A program made the position numbers and the translations under genes. The notes under the pieces were generated by a model. The model searched no databases. It was not told where the DNA came from and worked only from the letters and a program-made list of their open reading frames with translations. From Mycolicibacterium frederiksbergense (GTDB lineage Bacteria > Actinomycetota > Actinomycetes > Mycobacteriales > Mycobacteriaceae), in NCBI RefSeq assembly GCF_012223425.1, contig NZ_CP038799.1, positions 3,580,249 to 3,644,248 on the forward strand: a DNA stretch of 64,000 nucleotides, given 5' to 3'. Positions within the stretch are counted from its first letter, which is position 1, and every line of letters begins with the position of its first letter. This document shows positions 17,566 to 25,837 of the stretch, piece by piece.

Positions 17566-18920
17566 TGCGGGCCGGGTAGTTTCAGCAGCAGGCGCGTTCC
17601 GCCCAGCGGGCTGGCTTCCAATGATGCCGTGCCACCGTGTAGTTCGGCCTGCTGGGCCACCAGGGCGAGGCCGAGGCCCGAGCCGGAATGCGATGCCGTC
17701 GAACCCCGGGAGAACCGCTCGAAAACCTTGGTGCGTTCCTCCTCGGGGATGCCGCAGCCGTCATCGTCGACCGCGATCTCCACGCCCTCACGGGAACTCA
17801 CCGCCGACAGCTGAACCCGGGTCGCGTCACCGTGTTTCACCGCATTGGCGATCGCATTGTCGACGGCCAGCCGCAGGCCGGCCGCCAGGCCGAGAATCAG
17901 CACTGTCGGCGCGGGCACCAGCGAGACGTCCAACTCCGGGTACACCCGCATGGCGTCGTGCGCCGCGCGGTCCAGCAGTTCGGTCAGGTCGACCGGCGCG
18001 TGGTCATCGGAGGTGGACAGCTGGCCCTGGGCGAGGCGCTCCAGCGCGGACAGGGTGGCCTCGATGCGGGATTGGGTGCGGATGACGTCACCGAGCACCT
18101 CCACGCGTTGTTCGTCGGGCATGTCCAGGGTGGCCAGCACTTCGAGGTTGGTCCGCATCGCGGTCAGCGGGGTGCGCAGCTCATGGGAGGCGACCGCGGC
18201 GAAATCCCGGGCCGACTCCAATGCGGCCTTGGTGCGCTGCTGTTCATCGCCGATGCGGGCCAGCATGCCCTCCACGGCCTCGCCGATCTCGCTCGCCTCC
18301 CACACCCCGCGCACGTTGACCTCGTCCGGGTTGGACTGCGCGTTGATGGCGCGGGCCTGCTGGGCCAGCCGGCGGAAGGGGGTGATCATGACCGCCGAGA
18401 TGATCCACCCGACCAGGGCGGTGCCGGCGATCACGCCGCCGCTGATGAGCAGCACCCGGCGGTGCTGGGAGTCGATCTGATGCTTGGTGTCGGTGAGGGT
18501 CGCGCCCAACGCGATGGAAGCCTGCCCGGCGGAGAAGGTACGCACCCGGTACTCGGTGCCGTTGATGGTGGTCGTCTCGAAACCGACCGGGAACTTCGGC
18601 AGCACCACATCGGCGGGAATCGACACGGTGGCGCCGCCGATGCGCGCGGTGCGCACCAGATCGGGGTCGGTCACCGGGGCGTCGGTCTCGTCGGCCATGG
18701 CGCTGCTGAGCAGGGTGCTGACGTCCCCGAGGCTGCTGATCGAGTCGAGGCGCCGGTCCAGCTGGCTGTACTGCTCGTTGGTGATACCGATCCACACCCA
18801 GGTACCGATGATGATGACGGTCAGAACGACCCCGAGCGCGGCCACGATGACGATGGTGCGCAGCGACAGGATGCGCTTGGGAAGGCCCAGCGCGCGGTAC
18901 AGCCGGTCGTTCAGGTCCAC
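17562..18920 (-). CDS. prrB: Sensor histidine kinase PrrB
   Basis: 452 aa (M. tuberculosis PrrB 446). TM1 about residues 23-45, an extracytoplasmic sensor to about 145, TM2 about 155-178, HAMP, then a dimerisation helix with phospho-acceptor His246 (FAAVASHELRTPLTAM) and an ATPase domain (DNAIANAVKHG, DDDGCGIPEEE, SGSGLGLALV). It phosphorylates PrrA; the pair is essential in M. tuberculosis and responds to nitrogen and redox cues. It lies 15 nt after prrA. Confidence 0.94.
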   Translation of the reverse strand: MDLNDRLYRALGLPKRILSLRTIVIVAALGVVLTVIIIGTWVWIGITNEQYSQLDRRLDSISSLGDVSTLLSSAMADETDAPVTDPDLVRTARIGGATVSIPADVVLPKFPVGFETTTINGTEYRVRTFSAGQASIALGATLTDTKHQIDSQHRRVLLISGGVIAGTALVGWIISAVMITPFRRLAQQARAINAQSNPDEVNVRGVWEASEIGEAVEGMLARIGDEQQRTKAALESARDFAAVASHELRTPLTAMRTNLEVLATLDMPDEQRVEVLGDVIRTQSRIEATLSALERLAQGQLSTSDDHAPVDLTELLDRAAHDAMRVYPELDVSLVPAPTVLILGLAAGLRLAVDNAIANAVKHGDATRVQLSAVSSREGVEIAVDDDGCGIPEEERTKVFERFSRGSTASHSGSGLGLALVAQQAELHGGTASLEASPLGGTRLLLKLPGPH

Positions 18921-18935
18921 GGGGTCGCCTCTGAA

Positions 18936-19640
18936 CTACTGGGTCCGGAGCACGAAGCCGACACCGCGCACGGTGTGCAGCAGCCGGGGCGCGCCACCCG
19001 CCTCAAGCTTGCGGCGCAGGTAGCCGATGAACACGTCGACCACGTTGGTGTCGGCGGCGAAGTCGTAACCCCACACCAGCTCGAGCAGCTGGGCGCGGGA
19101 CAGCACGGCGGTCTTGTGCTCGGCCAGCACGGCCAGCAGGTCGAATTCGCGTTTGGTCAGGTCGACATCGGTGCCGTTGACCCGGGCGCGGCGGCCCGGG
19201 ATGTCGACCTCGAGTGGCCCCACCGAAATGGTCTCCGAAGAGAACGTCGCGGTGGACCCGCGGCGGCGCAGCAGCGCCTTGACCCTGGCCACCAGCTCCT
19301 GCAGGACGAAGGGCTTCACCAGATAGTCGTCGGCGCCGGCCTCCAGACCGGCAACGCGGTCATCGACGCTGGTGCGGGCCGACAGCACGCAGACCGGCAC
19401 GTCGTTGTCCATCGCGCGCAGCGCGGTGACCACGCTGACACCGTCGAGCACCGGCATGTTGATGTCCAGCACGATCGCGTCCGGGCGGGTCTCGGTGGCG
19501 CTGCGCAGGGCCTCGGCGCCGTCGACTGCGGTGGACACCTCGAACCCGGACAGCCGCAGGCCACGTTCCAGCGAGGCGAGGACATCGGGGTCGTCGTCGA
19601 CGACGAGAACCCGAGGCGACGCCGAGGTACCACTTTCCAT
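18936..19640 (-). CDS. prrA: Response regulator PrrA (OmpR/PhoB family)
   Basis: 234 aa. Receiver with acidic pocket (VLVVDDDPDV), phospho-acceptor Asp59 (AIVLDINMPVLDG), Lys in ADDYLVKPF, then a winged helix (LTKREFDLLAVLAEH, NVVDVFIGYLRRKLE, LLHTVRGVGFVLR). The leaderless promoter CAGTAT lies 7 nt upstream of the ATG. Operon prrA-prrB. Confidence 0.95.
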   Translation of the reverse strand: MESGTSASPRVLVVDDDPDVLASLERGLRLSGFEVSTAVDGAEALRSATETRPDAIVLDINMPVLDGVSVVTALRAMDNDVPVCVLSARTSVDDRVAGLEAGADDYLVKPFVLQELVARVKALLRRRGSTATFSSETISVGPLEVDIPGRRARVNGTDVDLTKREFDLLAVLAEHKTAVLSRAQLLELVWGYDFAADTNVVDVFIGYLRRKLEAGGAPRLLHTVRGVGFVLRTQ

Positions 19641-19647
19641 GGCGCCA

Positions 19648-19653
19648 ATACTG
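19648..19653 (-). promoter_or_regulatory. prrA -10 hexamer
   Basis: CAGTAT read on the minus strand, 7 nt before the prrA ATG at 19640. It predicts a leaderless prrAB transcript. Confidence 0.4.
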
Positions 19654-19686
19654 CCTGAAAGACGGCGGCATCCGGGGGATGCCGCG

Positions 19687-20478
19687 TCATTCGCCGGTGT
19701 CGCTGCCCACCCTGCTGTTCAGCTGCCGAACCTCGGCGCGTAGCTGATCGATCTCATCGAGGACCTCACGAATGTGCCCGGTCGTCACCGCATGGTCGGC
19801 GGCACGGTCGTCGGAGACGCGCTCGACGATCCAGGAGGCCAGCGTTGCGGTGATCGAACCGACCAGTGTGATGCCACCGATCATCAGCAGCACGGCGATC
19901 ACTCTGCCGGTGGTCGTGATCGGTGTCAGATCGCCGTATCCGACGGTGGTGATCGTGGTCACCGACCACCACAGCGCTTCACCGAAGTCGGTGATGTGTG
20001 CGCCGGGCTCTGGGCGTTCGGCGTCCAGGACCGCCAGCGAGGCCACGAACACCAGCAGGACGGCGCCGAACACCGTGTAGAGCACCACCCTGCCGCGAAT
20101 CGCGCTCCCGGCGGCCCGCTGCAACACCTGGATCAGGATCAGCAGCCGGACCAGGCGCAGTGGCCGCAGCAGTGGCAGTGCGACGATCAGCAGATCCAGT
20201 AGGTGCCGGTAGAACCATCGCCACCGGTCCGAGGCCAGGCTCAGTCTGACCACGTAGTCGAGCGCGAAGACCAGCCAGGATGCCCAGATGATGATGGCCA
20301 CCGCGGCACCCCGCGGCTGGGCGAGTACTTCAACGGCATAGGCGGCGAGGAAGATCAGCGCGACCCCGGCCAGCGGCCACTCGGCTCGTCGTTCCCAGGC
20401 TTCCAGTTTGCCCAACGTTTCGGCGTACACGTGTTCCGACGGTAGACGTGGGCCGGGCGGGGAAACAATTGACCTCAT
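19687..20478 (-). CDS. Voltage-gated-like potassium channel
   Basis: 263 aa. Several TM segments and a pore loop with the selectivity filter TTITTVGYGD (about residues 178-187). The arginine-rich stretch RPLRLVRLLILIQVLQR (about 104-120) resembles an S4 voltage sensor. The C-terminal EVLDEIDQLRAEVRQLN is a coiled coil suited to tetramerisation. It probably passes K+ across the inner membrane. The exact start is uncertain; a GTG at 20430 is possible. Confidence 0.85.
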   Translation of the reverse strand: MRSIVSPPGPRLPSEHVYAETLGKLEAWERRAEWPLAGVALIFLAAYAVEVLAQPRGAAVAIIIWASWLVFALDYVVRLSLASDRWRWFYRHLLDLLIVALPLLRPLRLVRLLILIQVLQRAAGSAIRGRVVLYTVFGAVLLVFVASLAVLDAERPEPGAHITDFGEALWWSVTTITTVGYGDLTPITTTGRVIAVLLMIGGITLVGSITATLASWIVERVSDDRAADHAVTTGHIREVLDEIDQLRAEVRQLNSRVGSDTGE

Positions 20479-20561
20479 CCATTGTTGAGGTTTTACGGTG
20501 GCCTGGCGGCGGTTAATCCGGTTGTCGGATTCATGGCGTAGAACTCAGTATGGGTAGGGGG

Positions 20562-20567
20562 AGGAGG
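20562..20567 (+). promoter_or_regulatory. Strong Shine-Dalgarno deciding the ABC start
   Basis: AGGAGG, 9 nt before GTG 20577. It lies inside the longer frame that begins at ATG 20550, so the GTG is the better start. Confidence 0.55.
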
Positions 20568-20576
20568 TGGTTGCGC

Positions 20577-22364
20577 GTGTCAGGACTGCAATCGGTGCCG
20601 GCGATCGCGCCGCCACCGCGGCGCATCAGGTCGTCCTCGGACATCCTGCGGCTGCTGCCGTACCTGAAGCCCTACCGGGTCCGCTGGATCGCGATGGTGG
20701 TGGCGGCGTTCGTCAGCCTGGCCGCCACGGTGTCGGTGCCCCTGCTCACCAAGGCCGTCATCGACGGCCCGGTGCGCGAGAAGGATTCCGCGGGCCTGTG
20801 GACGCTGGGGCTGGCGGCCACCGCCCTGCTGGTCATGGAGGCGGTGCTGTGGTTCATCCGGCGCTGGCTGGTGGCCCGCGCGACCATGGGCGTCGAGGCC
20901 GATATCCGTAAGGACCTCTACGCCCGGCTGCAGATCCTGCCGATGTCGTTCCACGGCAACTGGCAGTCGGGGCAGCTGCTGTCGCGGGTGATGAATGATC
21001 TGAGCGCCATCCGGCAGTTCCTGTCCTTCGGGCTGCTGTTCCTGATGCTCAACGTCGTCCAGATCATCGTGGTGACGACCATCCTGCTGGCGATGTACTG
21101 GCCGCTGGGTGTCGTCGTGGTGGTGGCCATCGTGCCGATCACGCTCACCATCCTGCACTTCCAGCGCCAGTTCACCCTGTTGTCGCGGCAGTCGCAGGAT
21201 CAGGCGGGCAATGTCGCCACCCACGTCGAGGAATCCGCGCTCGGGCTGCGGGTGATCAAGTCCTTCGGCCGTGAAGAGCACGCCTACCGCGGCTTCGACG
21301 AGCGGGCCACCGGCCTGTTCGACACCGAGGTGCGCAAGGTCGGGGTGTCCGCCAAGTTCTGGACGCTGCTGGAGGTCATCCCGAACATCACGCTGATCAT
21401 CGTGCTCGGGTTCGGTGCGTACGCCGCGGGTCACGGCCTGGTCACCATGGGCACGCTGGTCGCGTTCATCACCATGATGCTGTCGTTGGTGTGGCCGATC
21501 GCCTCACTGGGCTTCCTGCTCTCGATGACCCAGGAGTCGATGACGGCGGCCAACCGTGTCGCCGAGATCTTCGACGAGCCCCGCACGATCAGCGACGGAC
21601 CGCACCGTGAGGCGCCGCGCGGCGGCCGGCTGGAGCTCGTCGACGTCGGGTTCCGCTTCCCGGACAGCGAGCACTGGGCGCTGCGGCACGTGAACCTCGC
21701 GGTGGAGTCCGGGGAGACCGTCGCGCTGGTCGGTGCCACGGGATCCGGGAAATCCGTGCTGGCCGCGTTGCTGTCCCGGCTGCACGATGTCAGCGAGGGC
21801 GCGATCCTGGTCGACGGCACCGATATCCGTGAGCTGTCGCTGCCCGCGCTGCGCCACACCGTGGCGACCGCCTTCGAGGACCCGACGTTGTTTTCCATGT
21901 CGGTGGCCGAGAACCTTCGCCTCGGGAACCCGGACGCGACCGAGGAGCGGTTGGCCGAGGCCATCGACGTGGCGGCCGCCGGGTTCGTCTACGACCTGCC
22001 GTTCGGTCTGGACACCCGCATCGGTGAGCAGGGCATGAGCCTGTCCGGTGGGCAGCGGCAACGCCTTTCGCTGGCCCGCTCCATCATCGCCGACCCGCGC
22101 ATCCTGGTGCTCGACGACACCCTGTCGGCGCTGGACGTGCACACCGAGGCCGAGGTCACCGAGGCGCTGGGCCGGGTGCTGCGTGATGTCACCGGCATCG
22201 TGGTGGCCCACCGGGCCTCCACGGTGCTGCTCGCCGACCGGGTCGCCCTGCTGGAGGGCGGCACCGTCACCCGGGTGGGGACGCACGCCGAGCTGCTGGC
22301 CGACGCGCCGGAGTACCGGTATCTGCTGGCCGCCGATGAGGAACTCGCCGAGGCCGGCCAATGA
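20577..22364 (+). CDS. ABC exporter half-transporter with degenerate ATP site
   Basis: 595 aa: six TM segments (about residues 35-310), then an ATPase domain. Walker A GATGSGKS and signature LSGGQRQ are canonical, but the catalytic glutamate is Asp514 (VLDDTLSALD) and the Q-loop Gln is Glu434 (TAFEDPTLF). The switch His is kept (VVAHRAST). Such substitutions mark the degenerate-site subunit of heterodimeric exporters (TM287/288, BmrCD type). The partner gene starts inside its stop (ATGA). Substrate unknown: drug, lipid or peptide. Confidence 0.87.
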   Translation: MSGLQSVPAIAPPPRRIRSSSDILRLLPYLKPYRVRWIAMVVAAFVSLAATVSVPLLTKAVIDGPVREKDSAGLWTLGLAATALLVMEAVLWFIRRWLVARATMGVEADIRKDLYARLQILPMSFHGNWQSGQLLSRVMNDLSAIRQFLSFGLLFLMLNVVQIIVVTTILLAMYWPLGVVVVVAIVPITLTILHFQRQFTLLSRQSQDQAGNVATHVEESALGLRVIKSFGREEHAYRGFDERATGLFDTEVRKVGVSAKFWTLLEVIPNITLIIVLGFGAYAAGHGLVTMGTLVAFITMMLSLVWPIASLGFLLSMTQESMTAANRVAEIFDEPRTISDGPHREAPRGGRLELVDVGFRFPDSEHWALRHVNLAVESGETVALVGATGSGKSVLAALLSRLHDVSEGAILVDGTDIRELSLPALRHTVATAFEDPTLFSMSVAENLRLGNPDATEERLAEAIDVAAAGFVYDLPFGLDTRIGEQGMSLSGGQRQRLSLARSIIADPRILVLDDTLSALDVHTEAEVTEALGRVLRDVTGIVVAHRASTVLLADRVALLEGGTVTRVGTHAELLADAPEYRYLLAADEELAEAGQ

Positions 22365-24181
22365 GCACCACCGACTGGCGGGGCAAGGCGGTCTCCGCGG
22401 ATGACGAGAACCTGCCCATCGACGAGACGATCTCCCGGCGCCGCGAGGCCCGCACGCTGCTGGGATCGCTGCTGCGGCCCTACAAGTCGGTGGTGGCGGT
22501 GCTCGCCGTGGTCGTCGTGCTGGAGAACGCGGCCCGGCTGTCGGTGCCGCTGCTGGTGCAGCGCGGTATCGACCACGGCATCCCGCCGATCGCCGCCGGG
22601 GGCACCGCGCACGAACTGTTCCTGATCCTGGGCGCCCTGTGCGGTGTGGTGCTGCTGCAGGCCACCAGCCGGATGTACTTCCTGCGCCGGTCCGGCCGCA
22701 TCGGCCAGGAGATCCTGATCGAGTTGCGGCGCAGGCTTTTCCGGCATTTCCAGCGCCTCGACGTGGCATTCCACGACCGCTACACCTCGGGGCGGGTGGT
22801 GGCGCGCTCGACCAACGACGTGGACGCCATCCAGGACATGCTGGCCACCGGATTCGACGGTCTGATCACCGCGGTGCTGACCATGTTCGGCACCGCCGTG
22901 TTGCTGCTCGTGCTGGACTGGCGGCTCGGGCTGGCGTGCCTGTGCGCGTTCCCGATCCTGGTCGGTCTGACGATGTGGTTCCGCAGCGAGTCCTCGCGCA
23001 CCTACCTGAAGGTGCGTGAGGCCGCGGCGCTGGTGATCGTGCAGTTCGTCGAGACCATGACCGGCATCAAGGCGGTGCAGGCCTACAACCGGGAACCGCG
23101 CAACCAGGAGATCTTCGAAGACGTTGCCGACCAGTACAAGTCGATCAACGAGCGGGCCTTCAAACTGCTGGCGGTCTTCATGCCCGCGGTGCGGCTGACC
23201 GGCAACCTCGCCACCGGCGCGGTGTTGCTCTACGGCGGATATCTGGTGCTGGAAGACCAGATGACGCTGGGCACCCTGACCGCCTTCCTGCTGTATCTGC
23301 GCATCTTCTTCGAACCCATGCAGGAGATCTCGCAGTTCTTCAACACCTTCCAGTCCGCGTCGGCGGCGTTGGAGAAGATCGCCGGGGTGCTCGACGAGGA
23401 TCCCGATATCGAGGACCCGGCGCATCCGGTGCGGTTGAAGGACGTGAAGGGCCACATCACCTTCGGCGATGTGCACTTCTCCTACGTGCCGGATCGACCG
23501 GTGCTGCCGTCGCTCACGCTGGACATCCCGGCCGGGCAGACCGTGGCGCTGGTCGGGACCACCGGCGCGGGCAAGACCACCATCGCCAAACTGCTGGCCC
23601 GCTTCTACGACCCGGTCAGCGGGTCGGTGACGCTGGACGGCACCGACCTGCGTGACATCGCCCAGGCCGACCTGCGTTCGCATGTGGTGATGGTGACCCA
23701 GGAGAACTTCATGTTCGAGGGCACCGTCGCCGACAACATCCGGTTCGGCCAGCCGTCGGCCACCGACGCCGAGGTCCGCGAGGCGGCGATCGCGGTGGGG
23801 GCGGACCGGTTCATCGACGCGCTGCCCGAGGGGTACCTGACCGATGTCGCCAAGCGCGGCGGCCGGCTCTCGGCCGGGCAGCGCCAGCTCATCGCGTTCG
23901 CCCGGGCGTTCCTGGCCGACCCGGCGGTGCTGATCCTCGACGAGGCCACCTCGTCGCTGGACATCCCGAGCGAACGGATGGTGCAGCAGGCCCTGGCCAC
24001 GGTGCTGGCCGACCGCACCGCGGTGGTGATCGCGCACCGGCTGTCCACCGTGCAGATCGCCGACCGGGTGCTGGTGCTCGAACACGGCGAGGTCGTCGAG
24101 GACGGGCCGCCGGCCGAGTTGATCGGTGGGGACGGCCGGTTCGCCGCCCTGCACCGCGCGTGGGTGGAGTCGCTGGCATGA
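22361..24181 (+). CDS. ABC exporter half-transporter, catalytically complete subunit
   Basis: 606 aa: six TM segments then an ATPase with Walker A GTTGAGKT, Q-loop MVTQENFMF, Walker B AVLILDEATSSLD (Glu528) and IAHRLST. Its signature is LSAGQRQ instead of LSGGQ. In a heterodimer this off-consensus signature faces the degenerate Walker site of the preceding protein, so the asymmetry is complementary. Translation is coupled at both ends by 4-bp overlaps. Confidence 0.9.
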   Translation: MSTTDWRGKAVSADDENLPIDETISRRREARTLLGSLLRPYKSVVAVLAVVVVLENAARLSVPLLVQRGIDHGIPPIAAGGTAHELFLILGALCGVVLLQATSRMYFLRRSGRIGQEILIELRRRLFRHFQRLDVAFHDRYTSGRVVARSTNDVDAIQDMLATGFDGLITAVLTMFGTAVLLLVLDWRLGLACLCAFPILVGLTMWFRSESSRTYLKVREAAALVIVQFVETMTGIKAVQAYNREPRNQEIFEDVADQYKSINERAFKLLAVFMPAVRLTGNLATGAVLLYGGYLVLEDQMTLGTLTAFLLYLRIFFEPMQEISQFFNTFQSASAALEKIAGVLDEDPDIEDPAHPVRLKDVKGHITFGDVHFSYVPDRPVLPSLTLDIPAGQTVALVGTTGAGKTTIAKLLARFYDPVSGSVTLDGTDLRDIAQADLRSHVVMVTQENFMFEGTVADNIRFGQPSATDAEVREAAIAVGADRFIDALPEGYLTDVAKRGGRLSAGQRQLIAFARAFLADPAVLILDEATSSLDIPSERMVQQALATVLADRTAVVIAHRLSTVQIADRVLVLEHGEVVEDGPPAELIGGDGRFAALHRAWVESLA

Positions 24182-24969
24182 GCCTTTTGCGGGTGTCGTC
24201 GGTGGCGTTGCCGATCGAATTCGGCGATGAGGCAAGCAACTTCGCCGCTGCCCACGCTGCCCTGCAGCGCTCCGAGCCGGGGCCGCATCTGATCGTGCTG
24301 CCGGAGCTGGCCACCAGCGGGTACGTCTTCCACGACATCGATGAGGCCCGCGGATTGTCGATGACGGTGGATGACCCGCGGCTGACGGGGCTGGCCGATG
24401 CTGTGCCCGAGGGCGCGGTGGCGGTGATCGGGTTCTGCGAGCGCGTGGGCGAGCAGTTGTTCAACTCCGCGCTGGTGTTCGACCGGACCGGCACGCTGGG
24501 CTGCTACCGCAAGGCGCACCTGTGGGACGAGGAGTACCGGTTCTTCAGCCTGGGTGACGAGGCGGGGATGGTGCTCGACACTCCGATCGGCCGGCTCGGC
24601 GTCGCGATCTGCTACGACATCGAATTCCCGGAGGTGCCACGGCGGTTGGCGCTGGCCGGCGCGGAAGTACTGGCGCTGCCGGTGAACTGGCCGCTCGCCG
24701 AGCGGCCGACCGGCGAGCATGCGCCCGAGACCATCCAGGCGATGGCCGCCGCGCGGGCCTCGCGCCTGCCGATCGCGATCGCCGACCGGCACGGCACCGA
24801 GCGCGGTGTGCAATGGACCGGCGGCACCGCCGTCGTCGACCGGGACGGTTGGATTGTCGCGACGCCCGATGCGGACGGTATTGCCTCCGCGGTCGTGAGC
24901 GTCGATCCCAGCAAGACCCTCGGCGCGAACAACGATGTGTTCGCCGACCGGCGCCCGGAGCTGTACTAG
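24178..24969 (+). CDS. Nitrilase-superfamily amidohydrolase
   Basis: 263 aa carbon-nitrogen hydrolase fold with the Glu-Lys-Cys triad: Glu43 (VLPELATSGY), Lys112 (CYRKAHLWDEE) and Cys145 (AICYDIEFPE). It hydrolyses a C-N bond (amide, carbamoyl or N-acyl); the substrate is unknown. The start overlaps the ABC stop (ATGA), so it is coupled to the exporter, suggesting it acts on the transported compound. The stop shares CTAG with the luxR gene. Confidence 0.86.
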   Translation: MSLLRVSSVALPIEFGDEASNFAAAHAALQRSEPGPHLIVLPELATSGYVFHDIDEARGLSMTVDDPRLTGLADAVPEGAVAVIGFCERVGEQLFNSALVFDRTGTLGCYRKAHLWDEEYRFFSLGDEAGMVLDTPIGRLGVAICYDIEFPEVPRRLALAGAEVLALPVNWPLAERPTGEHAPETIQAMAAARASRLPIAIADRHGTERGVQWTGGTAVVDRDGWIVATPDADGIASAVVSVDPSKTLGANNDVFADRRPELY

Positions 24970-25778
24970 GGAATCAACCGGGCCCGGCGCGCCCGGGACA
25001 CCGACTCGTGCCGGGTCCGTGTGCCCAGTTTCGCTGCGGCGCTGCGCAGATAGCTCTTCACCGTCTCGGTCTTGAGCGAAAGCCGTTCGGCGGCCTCGGC
25101 ATTGGTGCAGCCCAGCGCGATCTGGGCCAGCACGTCGAGCTCGCGCGGGGTCAGATGCACGTCCTGCGACGGCATCGAGAGCAGGTCGGCCAGCCGGTGC
25201 AGTTCGGTGCCGGTATCGGCGTCGGTGCGAGCAGCCAGCATGCGCAGCCCGGCGTATACCTCGCGGATGGTCTCCGGGTTGGCCGCCCCGGTCTGCTGCC
25301 CCTCCCGCAACCGCATCCGGCGGTCCACCTCGTCGCGGATACGGAGTTCGTCGGCCAGTCGGCGGCTGGAGCCGACCATCAGATCGGCGGCCCGGCCCCC
25401 GAACGGCGCCCCGGACCGGTACGCGCCGTACAGCATGGCCCGCGGCACGCCGTCCACGATCACCGGCACCGCCAGCACCGAACGGATGCCCTCCGAGAGC
25501 ACCGGGGCGTCGTAGTCATGCGTGATGGTCGAGGCGTTGCGGTAATCGGCCACCGACAGCGGCCGGCCCTCGACCATGCTCGCCCCGCCGAGCCCGGAAC
25601 TCGACCGCACCACCAGGCCGCGCAGCAGCCCGGTCCGGGTGCCGACGAACTCACTGAGCAGCAGCGCATCGCCCTGGACCTCGCCGCCGAACAGCACCGG
25701 GACCCCGCCCTCGACGGATACCCGGCGCAACTCGGCGCGCACCGCGTCGGTGTCGCGGGGCCTCAGCAGGGGAGTCAC
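24966..25778 (-). CDS. LuxR-type regulator with GAF-like sensor region
   Basis: 270 aa from GTG, preceded by GAGGGG. The C-terminal HTH is clear: LTPRELDVLAQIALGCTNAE then LSLKTETVKSYLRSAAAKLG (about residues 200-250). The N-terminal region (VLAVPVIVDGVPRAMLYGAY) looks GAF-like and may bind a small ligand. It is divergent from the acyl-CoA synthetases 59 bp away, which are its likeliest targets. Confidence 0.82.
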   Translation of the reverse strand: MTPLLRPRDTDAVRAELRRVSVEGGVPVLFGGEVQGDALLLSEFVGTRTGLLRGLVVRSSSGLGGASMVEGRPLSVADYRNASTITHDYDAPVLSEGIRSVLAVPVIVDGVPRAMLYGAYRSGAPFGGRAADLMVGSSRRLADELRIRDEVDRRMRLREGQQTGAANPETIREVYAGLRMLAARTDADTGTELHRLADLLSMPSQDVHLTPRELDVLAQIALGCTNAEAAERLSLKTETVKSYLRSAAAKLGTRTRHESVSRARRARLIP

Positions 25779-25837
25779 GGGTGTTCCCCTCTTTCGGGGG
25801 TAGCGGTCAGGTGAGTGTGACGTAGATCCTATCTTCC

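Noticed and set aside
21989..24235. 748-codon frame antisense to the ABC exporter genes
   Set aside because: Composition (His, Gln, Arg, Gly runs) is that of a GC-rich shadow; the plus strand encodes clear ABC motifs.
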